Below are positions 8,541 through 17,319 of a stretch of DNA of 50,695 nt, in pieces. The DNA lies in assembly GCF_009176305.1 (NCBI RefSeq), contig NZ_BLAJ01000019.1, forward strand, positions 1 to 50,695. The letters are read 5' to 3'. Numbering within the stretch: the stretch's first letter is position 1; each line of letters begins with the position of its first letter. The position numbers were made by a program, and so were the translations under genes. The DNA comes from Martinezella dioscoreae. GTDB lineage: Bacteria > Pseudomonadota > Alphaproteobacteria > Rhizobiales > Rhizobiaceae. Below the pieces are notes generated by a model. It saw only the letters and a list, made by a program, of their open reading frames with translations. It was not told the origin of the DNA and did not search any database.

Positions 8541-8742
8541 TCGCAAAGTGGCTTTCCAAAAATATTCCCCGGCGCGAGGACGATCTTGATACGCGATCGC
8601 TATCCGAAGGCAAGAGCGTAAGCTTCTTCCGTCTCACGAATCACAATAAACTTCGATCAAAGCAGCTCTCGGCTGCATAGGCATAGGGAATATGGCCGTC
8701 CAGGGTTGCGTTCCCGTGGTCCGGGCTTTCGAAAGGATGTCG

Positions 8743-9078
8743 ATGCAACATCTCGTGATCGCAGGGAGCATCTTGCTTGCAGCCGCCCCCGGCGAAGCTT
8801 TGCCGACGATGGCGGATGTTCCGGCGCTGGCCAAGGCGGCGGTCGCGCGGCGAATAGAGGTGCCGCCCTCAGCTATCCATATTCTAGAAGCCAAGCCGAG
8901 CGAACGAATGCCGGGCTTCGTCGTTTGCGGTCGTGTCGATACGGGAACTGCAAATGACGGCGCCGGTGCGGAAGGTGCAGAACGCTTCTTCGTCGTCATC
9001 CCCGGCAATTTTGCCATTCTGGACCAGGACGGGAAAGGCCTGGTCGACAGCTATTGGGCCGCCAATCACTGCGAGTGA
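8743..9078 (+). CDS. small secreted hypothetical protein
   Basis: 111 aa from the ATG at 8743, which has GAAAGG at a proper distance; upstream in-frame ATGs (8692, 8737) lack or overlap that site. The N-terminus MQHLVIAGSILLAAAPGEA is a signal peptide. The mature domain has one strongly patterned region: AKAAVARRIEVPPSAIHILEAK, then FVVCGRVDTG and ERFFVVIPGNFAILD, ending in a cysteine (ANHCE), so a single disulphide between the two cysteines is possible. I do not recognise a named family. Its 3' end overlaps the 3' end of the convergent cysteine protease gene by 13 bp. Confidence 0.6.
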   Translation: MQHLVIAGSILLAAAPGEALPTMADVPALAKAAVARRIEVPPSAIHILEAKPSERMPGFVVCGRVDTGTANDGAGAEGAERFFVVIPGNFAILDQDGKGLVDSYWAANHCE

Positions 9079-9740
9079 AACGCCAGTGCCTTGCTGATCA
9101 TGGCAAGCTCTTCGGGTGTGCGACCGGATTCCAGCCGAACCCAATTGTTCGGATTGTCGGCCGTCTGGCGCTTGATGAAAGTGTAGCCCGTTCCGCTCCA
9201 GTTTTTCACCGTATCGGTGAGATTGTCGAGGATGAGATCGCCATTATTGGTGCGCGCCATCAAGACAAGATGTCCTTCGTTATGGGTATCGAGGACGACC
9301 GTCAGCAGCAGAGCAGATCGCGGCCAGCCTGCTTCCACGAGCAATTTCTTCTTTAAGAGAACATAGTCATTGCAGTTGCCCGCACCATCGTCGGGATAGG
9401 TCCACCAGTTGATGATGCCGAGCTTGTAGATGCCGTAATGATCGTTGTCGCCGACACCCTCGATCTCATGATTGACGAGGCTGTTGATCTGCTGCAGTTG
9501 CTCCCAGCGATCATGATCGAGATCGGCGAACTCCACGCTCTTTTGGCCAGCCACGCATTCGGCTGGCTGCGCTTTGCAGAAGCTCGTCCAGCCGACGGGC
9601 ACGCTCGCTTCCGTCACCTCACGCGCAAACTGATGTGCGTGTGCCGCGGCGGTATTGGCCACGGGTTTTGCCGTTGTCGCTGTCGAAAACAGCAGGCCGG
9701 CGACGAAGAGAAAGCTTGCAGCGACTAGAAGTGAACGCAT
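9066..9740 (-). CDS. bacterial transglutaminase-like cysteine protease (BTLCP, peptidase C93)
   Basis: 224 aa with a signal peptide (MRSLLVAASFLFVAGLLFS). The catalytic features of the family are present: GAGNCNDYVLLKKKLL with the nucleophilic Cys, GHLVLMARTNNGDLILDN with the His and Asp. In other proteobacteria periplasmic members (LapG type) cleave surface adhesins under c-di-GMP control; the short rhizobial ones are of unknown substrate. The ATG at 9740 has GGAG six bases upstream, better than the ATG at 9752. No LapD-like partner is adjacent, although two GGDEF-EAL proteins lie elsewhere in the window. Confidence 0.88.
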   Translation of the reverse strand: MRSLLVAASFLFVAGLLFSTATTAKPVANTAAAHAHQFAREVTEASVPVGWTSFCKAQPAECVAGQKSVEFADLDHDRWEQLQQINSLVNHEIEGVGDNDHYGIYKLGIINWWTYPDDGAGNCNDYVLLKKKLLVEAGWPRSALLLTVVLDTHNEGHLVLMARTNNGDLILDNLTDTVKNWSGTGYTFIKRQTADNPNNWVRLESGRTPEELAMISKALAFHSQ

Positions 9741-10068
9741 ACTCGGCTCCATGAGTTGGGCTCATGAAATCCGACGCGGTCAAATTTATTCGGAAAAAGA
9801 TTATTCGCATTTTATCGAACCGGCGCTTTTGACCGGTACGGCAATCAGGGACGTCCATTCCTGTGCCGAACTTATGATTTCCGATCGGTTGCGAAGCGTG
9901 CTCCGTAGCGGCTGCGACCTGAATGTCGGCAAAAAAAGATATGGAATTTCATTCACATATCGCACTATCGGAAGAACATCTGGCGTGTTTATGATTTGTT
10001 GGTCTTAAATGCGAATCTCCATCGCGGATGGACGATGGAACAGCCAGCGAATTGCTCGGGAGGCCTTT
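9741..10068. other. divergent promoter region of protease and beta-glucosidase genes
   Basis: 328 bp with lower GC than the flanking genes. It includes a small hairpin ACCGG...CCGGT near 9820-9837 and AT-rich stretches near 9780-9810 and 9930-9965. No gene, and no promoter that I can assign with confidence. Confidence 0.4.
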
Positions 10069-12540
10069 ATGATCGACGATATTCTCGACCGGATGACGCT
10101 TGAAGAGCAGGTTTCGCTGCTGTCCGGCGCCGATTTCTGGACCACGGTGCCGGTCGAGCGCCTTGGTGTTCCGAAGATCAAGGTTACGGATGGGCCGAAC
10201 GGAGCCCGCGGTGCCGGCTCGCTGGTTGCGGGCGTCAATGCCGCCTGCTTTCCCGTCGCCATCGCCCTTGGCGCGACATGGAATCCGGCTCTTGTCGAGC
10301 GCATGGGTGTGGCACTTGCCGGTCAGGCCAAGAGCAAGGGCGCCTCGGTGCTGTTGGCGCCGACGGTCAATATTCACCGCTCCGGTCTCAACGGCCGCAA
10401 TTTCGAATGCTATTCGGAAGATCCGATGCTGACGGCCGCGCTTGCCGTTGCCTATATCCAGGGCGTGCAGAGCCAGGGCATTGCGGCCACGATCAAGCAT
10501 TTCGCCGGCAATGAATCCGAGATCGAGCGCCAGACGATGTCGTCGGATATCGATGAGCGTGCTCTTCGCGAAATCTATCTGCCGCCGTTCGAGCAGGCTG
10601 TGAAGAAGGCTGGCGTCATGGCCGTCATGTCCTCCTATAACCGGCTGAATGGCACCTATACGAGCGAGCATCCCTGGCTGCTGACCAAAGTTTTGCGACA
10701 GGAGTGGGGTTTCGACGGCATCGTCATGTCGGACTGGTTCGGTTCGCATTCGACGGCGGCGACCATCAATGCCGGGCTCGATCTGGAAATGCCCGGTCCG
10801 ACGCGCGACCGTGGCAAAAAGCTGGTGGCGGCAGTCCGCAACGGCGAGGTCGAGCCGAAGACGGTGCGCGAAGCCGCCCGCCGCATTCTGACATTGCTGG
10901 AGCGTGTCGGCGCCTTCGAGAAGGTGCCCGATTTGAGCGAACACGCGCTCGATCTGCCTGAGGATCGTGCTTTGATCCGCGAGCTCGGAGCCGAGGGTGC
11001 CGTGCTCTTGAAGAACGACGGCATTCTGCCGCTGCAGAAGGCAGGCCTTGGGCATGTGGCGGTTATCGGGCCGAATGCTGCCGAAGCGCGTGTCATGGGC
11101 GGCGGCAGCGCCCAGATTGCCGCCCACTACAGGGTCAGCCCATTGGAAGGCATCCGGCAGGCACTATCGAATGCCAACAGCATTCACCATGCCCCCGGCT
11201 GCCGCAACAATCGCCTCATCAATGTCTTCTCCGGTGAGATGCGGGTAGAGTATTTTAAGGGCCGCGATCTTGCAGGCCCGGTGATCGCCACCGAAACGGC
11301 AAGCAAGGGCGAATTCTTCTGGTTCGACCTGCCGTCCTCGGAACTCGATCCCAATGAGTTCTCCGCCCGCATGACGGCATCCTATGTGCCGACGGAGAGC
11401 GGCGAGCACGTATTCGGCATGACGAATGCAGGCCTTGCCAGGCTCTTTGTCGATGACAAGCTCGTCGTGAATGGCTATGACGGCTGGGCCCGAGGCGACA
11501 ATTATTTCGGCACGGCCAATGTCGAGCAGCGGCAAGGCATCCATCTGGAAGCCGGACAGAGCTACAAGGTGGCGGTGGAGTATTGCTCTTCCGCGACGAC
11601 CGAGGAGGGGATCAATCTGACGGCGGTACGCTTCGGCGTGGAGAAGCCGCTCGGTGAAGAGGCCATGCTGGATGCCGTTCAAAAAGCAAGCGATGCAGAT
11701 GTCGTTCTGCTCTTCGTCGGCCGCGATGGCGAGTGGGATACGGAAGGGCTCGATCTGCCTGACATGCGTCTGCCGGTCCGGCAAGAGGAATTGATCGACC
11801 GGGTGGCGGCCGCCAATGCCAATACGATTGTCGTGCTGCAGACCGGTGGTCCCATCGAGATGCCATGGCTCGACAAGGTTCGGGCCGTGCTGCAGATGTG
11901 GTATCCCGGCCAGGAACTCGGCCACGCCGTTGCCGATGTGCTCTTCGGCGATGTCGAGCCCGGCGGGCGCCTGCCGCAGACCTTCCCGAAGCACCTGTCG
12001 GATAACTCCGCCATGGTTGGTGATGCGTCGGTCTATCCTGGCAAGGATGGGCATGTGCGCTACGCCGAGGGCGTTTTCGTCGGATATCGTCATCACGATA
12101 CGCGCGATATCGAGCCCCTGTTCCCCTTCGGCTTCGGTCTTGGCTACACGCGATTTTCCTGGGGCGAGGCGCAAGCTTCGGCAACGACGATGGGCGCGGA
12201 GGGCATTACCATCACGGTGGATGTTACCAATACCGGCGGCAGAACCGGCTCGGAGCTTGTGCAGCTTTACGTTCGCGCGCCTGCTTCGACAGTCGAGCGG
12301 CCGGACAAGGAGTTGCGCGCCTTTGCCAAGCTTCGGCTGATGCCGGGTGAAAGGGGGACGGCTTCGCTTGTCGTGCGCCCACGCGATCTGAGCTATTTCG
12401 ACGAGCAGACGGGAACATTTCGAGCTATCGCCGGTCGCTATGAGCTTCTCGTGGCCGCCAATGCTCTCGATATCCGCTCCACAGTTGCAATCGAGCTCAC
12501 GAGCGAATGGATCGGCGAGGTTTCGGACCGCTCGATCTGA
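10069..12540 (+). CDS. GH3 family beta-glucosidase with PA14 domain
   Basis: 823 aa. Glycoside hydrolase family 3 enzyme releasing terminal beta-glucosyl residues from plant or fungal glucosides and oligosaccharides. N-terminal barrel: VTDGPNGARG, KHFAGNESEIER and GIVMSDWFG, where Asp about 222 is the expected nucleophile. A PA14 carbohydrate-binding insert spans about 384-520 (VEYFKGRDLAGP to VRFGVEKP). The C-terminal alpha/beta domain holds GRDGEWDTEGLD, with the acid/base Glu near 555-560, and a fibronectin-III-like tail (VTNTGGRTGSELVQLY). No signal peptide, so it should act in the cytoplasm. The start at 10069 has GGGAGG five bases upstream; an in-frame ATG at 10009 does not. Similar enzymes from Agrobacterium hydrolyse phenolic glucosides such as coniferin. 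Confidence 0.95.
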   Translation: MIDDILDRMTLEEQVSLLSGADFWTTVPVERLGVPKIKVTDGPNGARGAGSLVAGVNAACFPVAIALGATWNPALVERMGVALAGQAKSKGASVLLAPTVNIHRSGLNGRNFECYSEDPMLTAALAVAYIQGVQSQGIAATIKHFAGNESEIERQTMSSDIDERALREIYLPPFEQAVKKAGVMAVMSSYNRLNGTYTSEHPWLLTKVLRQEWGFDGIVMSDWFGSHSTAATINAGLDLEMPGPTRDRGKKLVAAVRNGEVEPKTVREAARRILTLLERVGAFEKVPDLSEHALDLPEDRALIRELGAEGAVLLKNDGILPLQKAGLGHVAVIGPNAAEARVMGGGSAQIAAHYRVSPLEGIRQALSNANSIHHAPGCRNNRLINVFSGEMRVEYFKGRDLAGPVIATETASKGEFFWFDLPSSELDPNEFSARMTASYVPTESGEHVFGMTNAGLARLFVDDKLVVNGYDGWARGDNYFGTANVEQRQGIHLEAGQSYKVAVEYCSSATTEEGINLTAVRFGVEKPLGEEAMLDAVQKASDADVVLLFVGRDGEWDTEGLDLPDMRLPVRQEELIDRVAAANANTIVVLQTGGPIEMPWLDKVRAVLQMWYPGQELGHAVADVLFGDVEPGGRLPQTFPKHLSDNSAMVGDASVYPGKDGHVRYAEGVFVGYRHHDTRDIEPLFPFGFGLGYTRFSWGEAQASATTMGAEGITITVDVTNTGGRTGSELVQLYVRAPASTVERPDKELRAFAKLRLMPGERGTASLVVRPRDLSYFDEQTGTFRAIAGRYELLVAANALDIRSTVAIELTSEWIGEVSDRSI

Positions 12541-12640
12541 TATTGCGAACGGAGCGGCTGACCAAATCGAAGAAGGAAAGGAGGCGCAGGTCCGCGCCCT
12601 GTAATTGCTGCGGATTTTGCATTGACGCGTGAGGAACGTC

Positions 12641-14719
12641 CTAGCGCCGACGCATGCGATAGGGCGGCAACCGGCCGGAAAATGCCAATGCTTCATCGTC
12701 CTCCACGGACGTCTCCTCTTGAAAGATTTGCCCGACGGGCTTCGGCCGTCCGAGGAAGAAGCCTTGCGCCTCGTCGCAACCCTCGACACGGAGGATTTCA
12801 AGCTGATGGTTGGTCTCGACGCCTTCCGCGAGAACAGGGATATCTAGGCTCTTGCCGAGCGTGAGCACGGCGCGGACGATCGCTTTTGCCTGAATGCTGT
12901 GATCCACTTCGTTCATGAAGGAGCGATCGAGCTTGATTTTGTCGAAGGGGAAGGAGCGAAGCGTATCGAGCGACGAATATCCTGTTCCGAAATCGTCGAT
13001 GGCAACGGTCACGCCAAGAGCCCGGATCTGTCGCAGGACATGTAAAGTACGAGTTTTGTCGGCAATGATTGTGGATTCGGTAATCTCAAGCTCCAGCCGC
13101 GACGGAGCAAGGCCGGTCTCGATAAGGATCGCATGAACGAGTTTTGCGAGATCGGCATGAGCAAATTGTACGGGTGATAGGTTGACGGCGATCTTGTAGG
13201 GCTGCTCCCATGACGCTGCCTCCTTGCAGGCCGTGCGTAAAACCCATTCGCCGATGATAAGGATCGTGCCGCTTTCTTCGGCGATCGGAATGAATTCCGA
13301 AGGCGGCACAGCACCATGCTCGGGGTGATGCCAGCGGACGAGGACTTCATAGCCGCAGATCTGCCCGGTGCGAACCGAGGTCTGCACCTGATAGTGCAGG
13401 TCGAGCTGATCCAGCTCGACAGCACGGCGCAGGTCCTGGGCCAGCGTATGACGGGCGCGGGCAGCTTCATCCATCTTGGATTCATAAAAGCAGACTGCGC
13501 GGCCGATATCGGCCTTGGCGCGATACATTGCGAGATCGGCATTGCTGACGAGGCGCTCCTGGTCGACGCCATCGTCCGGATAGACGGCAACGCCGATGCT
13601 GGCCCCTGTCGCCGTCTCGAAATCGTCGATCCGGATGGGCTCGAACAGGACCTTCTCCAGTCGGGCAACGAAATCCAGCAGTTCGCTCTGCTCCCGGAAG
13701 CGCTTGGCCGCGGCAAACTCGTCACCACCGACACGTGCGACGAACTCGCCGTCCCTGACGAGGCGGAGCAGCCGGCGCCCAATCGCCTTAAGTGCCTGAT
13801 CGCCAGCCTTGTGTCCCCGCAGGTCGTTGATTTCCTTGAAGCGATCGAGGTCAATGCCGATGACTGCAAGCTTCACGCCGTCTTCGCTGGCATGTCCCAT
13901 CTCGCGTTGAAGATGGTCGGCAAAGCTGCTGCGATTGGGCAGGCCCGTCAGCAGGTCGTTGAGGGCCATATGCTGAAGTTTTTCGATGGATTCGCGCGAG
14001 GCTCGCTCGTCGATCATATAGCTTGCCACGCCGGTGCCGATGATAAGCAACCCACCGCCCGCTACGGCAACGGCCATGGCCTTCAGTGCGTAGGCGTCAG
14101 CGATGGCTGCGCCGGTTACAAGCGGGGTGACCGATACGGCGGTCATTGCCGTAAAGTGAAGCGAAACCACGGCGATGACGAAAAGAGCGAGGCCGGCGAT
14201 CGGGGAGAGCTGCCAAGGCCGGCGCACCGCCTGATTGAGCGCAAGCGCCGCAAAAATCACCGAAAGTGCGACCGAGGCGACAACATAGCCCTGGTTCCAC
14301 TCAACGATCCCGTCGACGTGATAGGCCAGCATGCCTGTATAGTGCATGGTGGTGATGGCAAGGCCGACGACGGCTCCGCCGAATTCCGGTGCAACGCGCG
14401 GCACGCGCGACAAGGCGATCGCAAAACCGCCGGCACAGCCGATGGCAGCCAAAAGAAAGGAGGCCATCGTCAGGATCGGATCGAAGGTGACCGGCGCACC
14501 GACCTCGTAAGCCAGCATGGCAATGAAATGCGTGCACCAGATCGAAGATCCAGCCGCCACGGCGGTCAGAAAGATCCAGCCGCCACGCTGAAGTTCGAGC
14601 GTCCTTTCGGCTCGCTTGAGCAGATTGAGCGTGATCCAGCCGCCACTGACGCAGACGAACGCCGCGAGAAGAACGAGCCACAGATTGTGTTCCGTGAAGA
14701 TGCAGGAAAGAACGCGCAC
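12641..14719 (-). CDS. MHYT-GGDEF-EAL membrane c-di-GMP signalling protein
   Basis: 692 aa. Residues 1-250 form a seven-helix MHYT sensor: three motifs are visible (WCTHFIAML, TTMHYTGML, SLHFTAMT), thought to bind metal and sense small gases such as O2, CO or NO. A GGDEF domain follows, with an intact RVGGDEFAA near residue 330; the product-inhibition I-site position reads RDGE rather than RxxD, so feedback inhibition may be weakened. The EAL domain has EVLVRW, ELEITES, IDDFGTGYSSL, KLDRSF and EGVET, so phosphodiesterase activity looks possible. Both making and breaking c-di-GMP are therefore conceivable. The start is a GTG at 14719 with GGGAT upstream. Confidence 0.93.
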   Translation of the reverse strand: MRVLSCIFTEHNLWLVLLAAFVCVSGGWITLNLLKRAERTLELQRGGWIFLTAVAAGSSIWCTHFIAMLAYEVGAPVTFDPILTMASFLLAAIGCAGGFAIALSRVPRVAPEFGGAVVGLAITTMHYTGMLAYHVDGIVEWNQGYVVASVALSVIFAALALNQAVRRPWQLSPIAGLALFVIAVVSLHFTAMTAVSVTPLVTGAAIADAYALKAMAVAVAGGGLLIIGTGVASYMIDERASRESIEKLQHMALNDLLTGLPNRSSFADHLQREMGHASEDGVKLAVIGIDLDRFKEINDLRGHKAGDQALKAIGRRLLRLVRDGEFVARVGGDEFAAAKRFREQSELLDFVARLEKVLFEPIRIDDFETATGASIGVAVYPDDGVDQERLVSNADLAMYRAKADIGRAVCFYESKMDEAARARHTLAQDLRRAVELDQLDLHYQVQTSVRTGQICGYEVLVRWHHPEHGAVPPSEFIPIAEESGTILIIGEWVLRTACKEAASWEQPYKIAVNLSPVQFAHADLAKLVHAILIETGLAPSRLELEITESTIIADKTRTLHVLRQIRALGVTVAIDDFGTGYSSLDTLRSFPFDKIKLDRSFMNEVDHSIQAKAIVRAVLTLGKSLDIPVLAEGVETNHQLEILRVEGCDEAQGFFLGRPKPVGQIFQEETSVEDDEALAFSGRLPPYRMRRR

Positions 14720-15181
14720 GTAAAGATCCCAACCATAGCCATCAGGGCGAAGAAGACAGTTGCAACGACGGCTGCCGCACCTGAAATCGATGGCGATTGC
14801 TTTCGCGGGTAAACACTAAAAATCGGGTAAAGACACTTCGGGTAGATTTGCAATTTTTGCGTTATGTTTATGGTGCCTGTCTCGCGTATATATTGCGGAT
14901 CATGCGTCTTTCTTCATGAAATGTTCGGTTTATGCCCGATTTAAGGCCGTCGGAGTGTGAGTACCGTATCGAACTTCATTCAATTCGACCACGGGATCGA
15001 CGACTATATCCTGTATTCTTGGTAAATTTCCTCTCAATTTTTGCAGTATAAATAAGAAGTTTGCTCTTATGAGAATCTAAATATTTTCGTTCGATAATAT
15101 AAATAAGTATATTTGAAAGTAATAATACTTTCGTTTCGCGAATGTTTTGAAAATACAACTTATGCTACAGAGAGCTTGCTC
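14720..15181. other. AT-rich divergent intergenic region
   Basis: About 460 bp between the MHYT-GGDEF-EAL and TadG-like genes, noticeably AT-rich from 14990 to 15175. It should hold the promoters of both genes. I see no conserved gene or strong inverted repeat in it. Confidence 0.4.
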
Positions 15182-16519
15182 GTGAAGAGATTCAGGATCT
15201 ATCCACAACCGTTTGTCGCATTGCGCAAACTATCAGGGATGCTGTTTACGGACCGTTCGGGGAATTTCGCAATCACGACGGCGCTGATTGCCGTTCCGTT
15301 GATTGCGGTGGGGGGGCTGGCGCTCGATGTCACCAATGCGATGCTCGTCAGAACGGAATTGCAAAATGCCGCCGACGCCGCTGCTGTGGGTGCAATCGCG
15401 GATTCATCTCCGGCGGTTGCGGCTGCCATGGCGATGACAAGCGACGGCACCGTCACGATCGGTCAAGGCGACGCCAACAAGCTCTTCTACGGCCAGGCGT
15501 CCAGCGATCTTCAGAATATACCGGTCAGCGTCAGCGCCGGGGTAACGCGCACGGGAAATATCGTCTCTTCCACGGTCAATTTTTCGGCGAACGTACCGAC
15601 GACACTAAGCCAGGTCATCGGCAAGACGTCTATTCCCGTCAGCGGCTCGGCATCTGCGCAGTATCAGACGGCGAACTTCATGGATTTCTACATGCTGCTC
15701 GATAACACGCCTTCCATGGGGATCGGCGCTACCATGGCCGATATTGATAAAATGGTGGCAAACACGTCAGACAAATGTGCCTTTGCGTGCCATATTAAAG
15801 GTTCAACGAGCGACTATTACAATCTTGCGACGAATGTACTGAAGATCAATACGCGTATCGACGTCGTTCGCCAGGCGACACAGTCGCTGACCGATACCGC
15901 CGTGCACAACCGAGTAACACCCGATCAGTACAGAATGGCCGTCTATACATTCGGCAAAGACACGACGACAATTGGCTTGACCAACGTATCGCCGCTGTCA
16001 TCCGATATGGCGCAGGTTAGCGGTGCCGTCAGCAAGAACAACGTGGATCTGATGGTTGTTCTAGGACAGAACGACAACAGCGATGAGGATACAAGTTTTG
16101 ATACGGTGCTGACGCAACTCGGGCCGATCATTGGTACGGGCGGCAGCGGAAAAACCACTTCCGATCGTCAGAAGGTCCTCTTCCTTGTCACTGACGGCGT
16201 CGGTGACAGCAAAAAACCCAACACCTGCACCAAGCCGACGACGGGTGGGCGTTGCCAGGAGCCGCTCGACACCACCTTCTGTCAGCCCTTGAAGAACCAG
16301 AACATCAAGATCGCTATCCTCTATACGACCTATTTTCCCCTGCCGACAAACCCTTGGTACAACCAGTGGATCGCACCCTTTCAATCGCAGATCGGCACCA
16401 ATTTGCAGACTTGCGCCTCACCCGGCCTCTATTTCGAGGTGAGTCCGACGCAAGGCATCTCGGCCGCTATGAACGCCCTGTTCCTGAAGGTCATTCGTAC
16501 GCCACGTATCACAAGCTGA
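15182..16519 (+). CDS. TadG-like Flp pilus/VWA protein
   Basis: 445 aa from a GTG at 15182 with GAGAG upstream; the frame extends to a TTG at 15113 without ribosome binding site. The N-terminal region DRSGNFAITTALIAVPLIAV is the TadE/TadG-type membrane anchor, followed by LQNAADAAAVGA, the most conserved motif of this family. The C-terminal half is von Willebrand A-like: MDFYMLLDNTPSMG is a MIDAS-type motif (DxTxS), and VLFLVTDGVGD is the later acidic strand. A cysteine pair (CAFACH) and others suggest disulphides in an exported domain. TadG proteins belong to the Flp pilus system, but no other tad gene is adjacent, so this is an orphan copy. Confidence 0.82.
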   Translation: MKRFRIYPQPFVALRKLSGMLFTDRSGNFAITTALIAVPLIAVGGLALDVTNAMLVRTELQNAADAAAVGAIADSSPAVAAAMAMTSDGTVTIGQGDANKLFYGQASSDLQNIPVSVSAGVTRTGNIVSSTVNFSANVPTTLSQVIGKTSIPVSGSASAQYQTANFMDFYMLLDNTPSMGIGATMADIDKMVANTSDKCAFACHIKGSTSDYYNLATNVLKINTRIDVVRQATQSLTDTAVHNRVTPDQYRMAVYTFGKDTTTIGLTNVSPLSSDMAQVSGAVSKNNVDLMVVLGQNDNSDEDTSFDTVLTQLGPIIGTGGSGKTTSDRQKVLFLVTDGVGDSKKPNTCTKPTTGGRCQEPLDTTFCQPLKNQNIKIAILYTTYFPLPTNPWYNQWIAPFQSQIGTNLQTCASPGLYFEVSPTQGISAAMNALFLKVIRTPRITS

Positions 16520-16556
16520 CGGCAAAGCATTGAATTGTCGGGGCAATGAAGGCTGA

Positions 16557-16606
16557 AGCGGTTTGGGGCTTCACGGAATCGTCAAACCGCTCCATCACTT
16601 TTTTTC
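16557..16606 (+). terminator. intrinsic terminator of the TadG-like gene
   Basis: Perfect 9-bp arms AGCGGTTTG (16557-16565) and CAAACCGCT (16583-16591), then CCATCA and a run of seven T. It begins 37 bp after the TadG-like stop codon. Confidence 0.8.
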
Positions 16607-16652
16607 GTAAATTCGGACGGAAAGCCGCCGCGTACTTATTCCGGAATTGCTC
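16607..16652. repeat. rhizobial intergenic palindromic element
   Basis: The stretch from TTCGGACGGAAAGCCGC to CCGGAATTGCTCT matches, as I remember it, a short imperfect palindrome scattered in many copies between Rhizobium/Agrobacterium genes (AGAGCAATTCC...TTTTCCGTCC). It touches the stop of the XRE gene and may help terminate it. Only one copy is in this window, so the repeat status is from memory. Confidence 0.5.
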
Positions 16653-17059
16653 TAAGTCAACGCCAGCGACTTGAGCAGGCCGACGATCTTCTGTCGCGTC
16701 CTCACATCCTTGATCTTTGCAAAGGCTCGGTTGAGCTCAATACCTTCTTCGGACGATATGAAACCGACGAGGTCGTTGCGGATCACTCTTGCTTCCTCAG
16801 TCGAAAGAGGGTTGTCGAAGGCTGCGTTATCGAAGAAGTGCGAGATCGGGACGCCAAGACAGTCGGCAACATGTTGCAGGCGACTTGCGCCGACACGGTT
16901 GGCGCCTTTTTCGTATTTCTGAACCTGCTGAAAGGTCAGGCCCAGTTTTTCGGCAAGCGCCGATTGGCTCATACCCAGCAGGCGCCGTTGCGCGCGGATG
17001 CGTTTGCCGACTTCGATATCGATCGGGCTAGGCGGCTTTCTCTTCGAAATGTCTTGCAC
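16652..17059 (-). CDS. XRE family helix-turn-helix regulator
   Basis: 135 aa from the GTG at 17059, which has AGAGGA just upstream; a longer frame to a TTG at 17158 has no such site and is less like the family. The DNA-binding domain VGKRIRAQRRLLGMSQSALAEK, GLTFQQVQKYEKGANRVGASRL is complete and of the type found in a large rhizobial family of short cI-like regulators. The C-terminal part (EEARVIRNDLVGFISSEEGIELNRAFAKI) is helical and probably dimerises. Targets are unknown; it stands alone, with no phage genes nearby. Confidence 0.85.
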   Translation of the reverse strand: MQDISKRKPPSPIDIEVGKRIRAQRRLLGMSQSALAEKLGLTFQQVQKYEKGANRVGASRLQHVADCLGVPISHFFDNAAFDNPLSTEEARVIRNDLVGFISSEEGIELNRAFAKIKDVRTRQKIVGLLKSLALT

Positions 17060-17319
17060 GAGTTCCTCTTTCAGACCGGGAAGCTGCCAATCCGACCGGC
17101 GGGACGCGAGGGCGAATGCCCCGAACCCATGCATGCCCTCATTGGCGGAGCTTTCCAACTATGACTGCCGAGTGCCGTGAGAGACGGCAATCGCGATTCA
17201 GCTGCATCGCGATCCAGCGCTGCATTTCGTGCGTATTTCGTACAATGGCTGCGCGATTTGACCATTCGTTAGCATGTCGGTGGGAAGCAAATGGCGCTTT
17301 TTGCCCGCCGAGGACCGAC

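Noticed and set aside
13316..14812. Long rightward open frame opposite the MHYT-GGDEF-EAL gene
   Set aside because: Antisense shadow typical of high-GC DNA; composition dominated by Ala, Asp, Gly and Arg, no domain, no ribosome binding site.
16652..17059. Prophage remnant suggested by the cI-like XRE gene
   Set aside because: No integrase, structural or lysis genes nearby, and this regulator family is common in rhizobial chromosomes.
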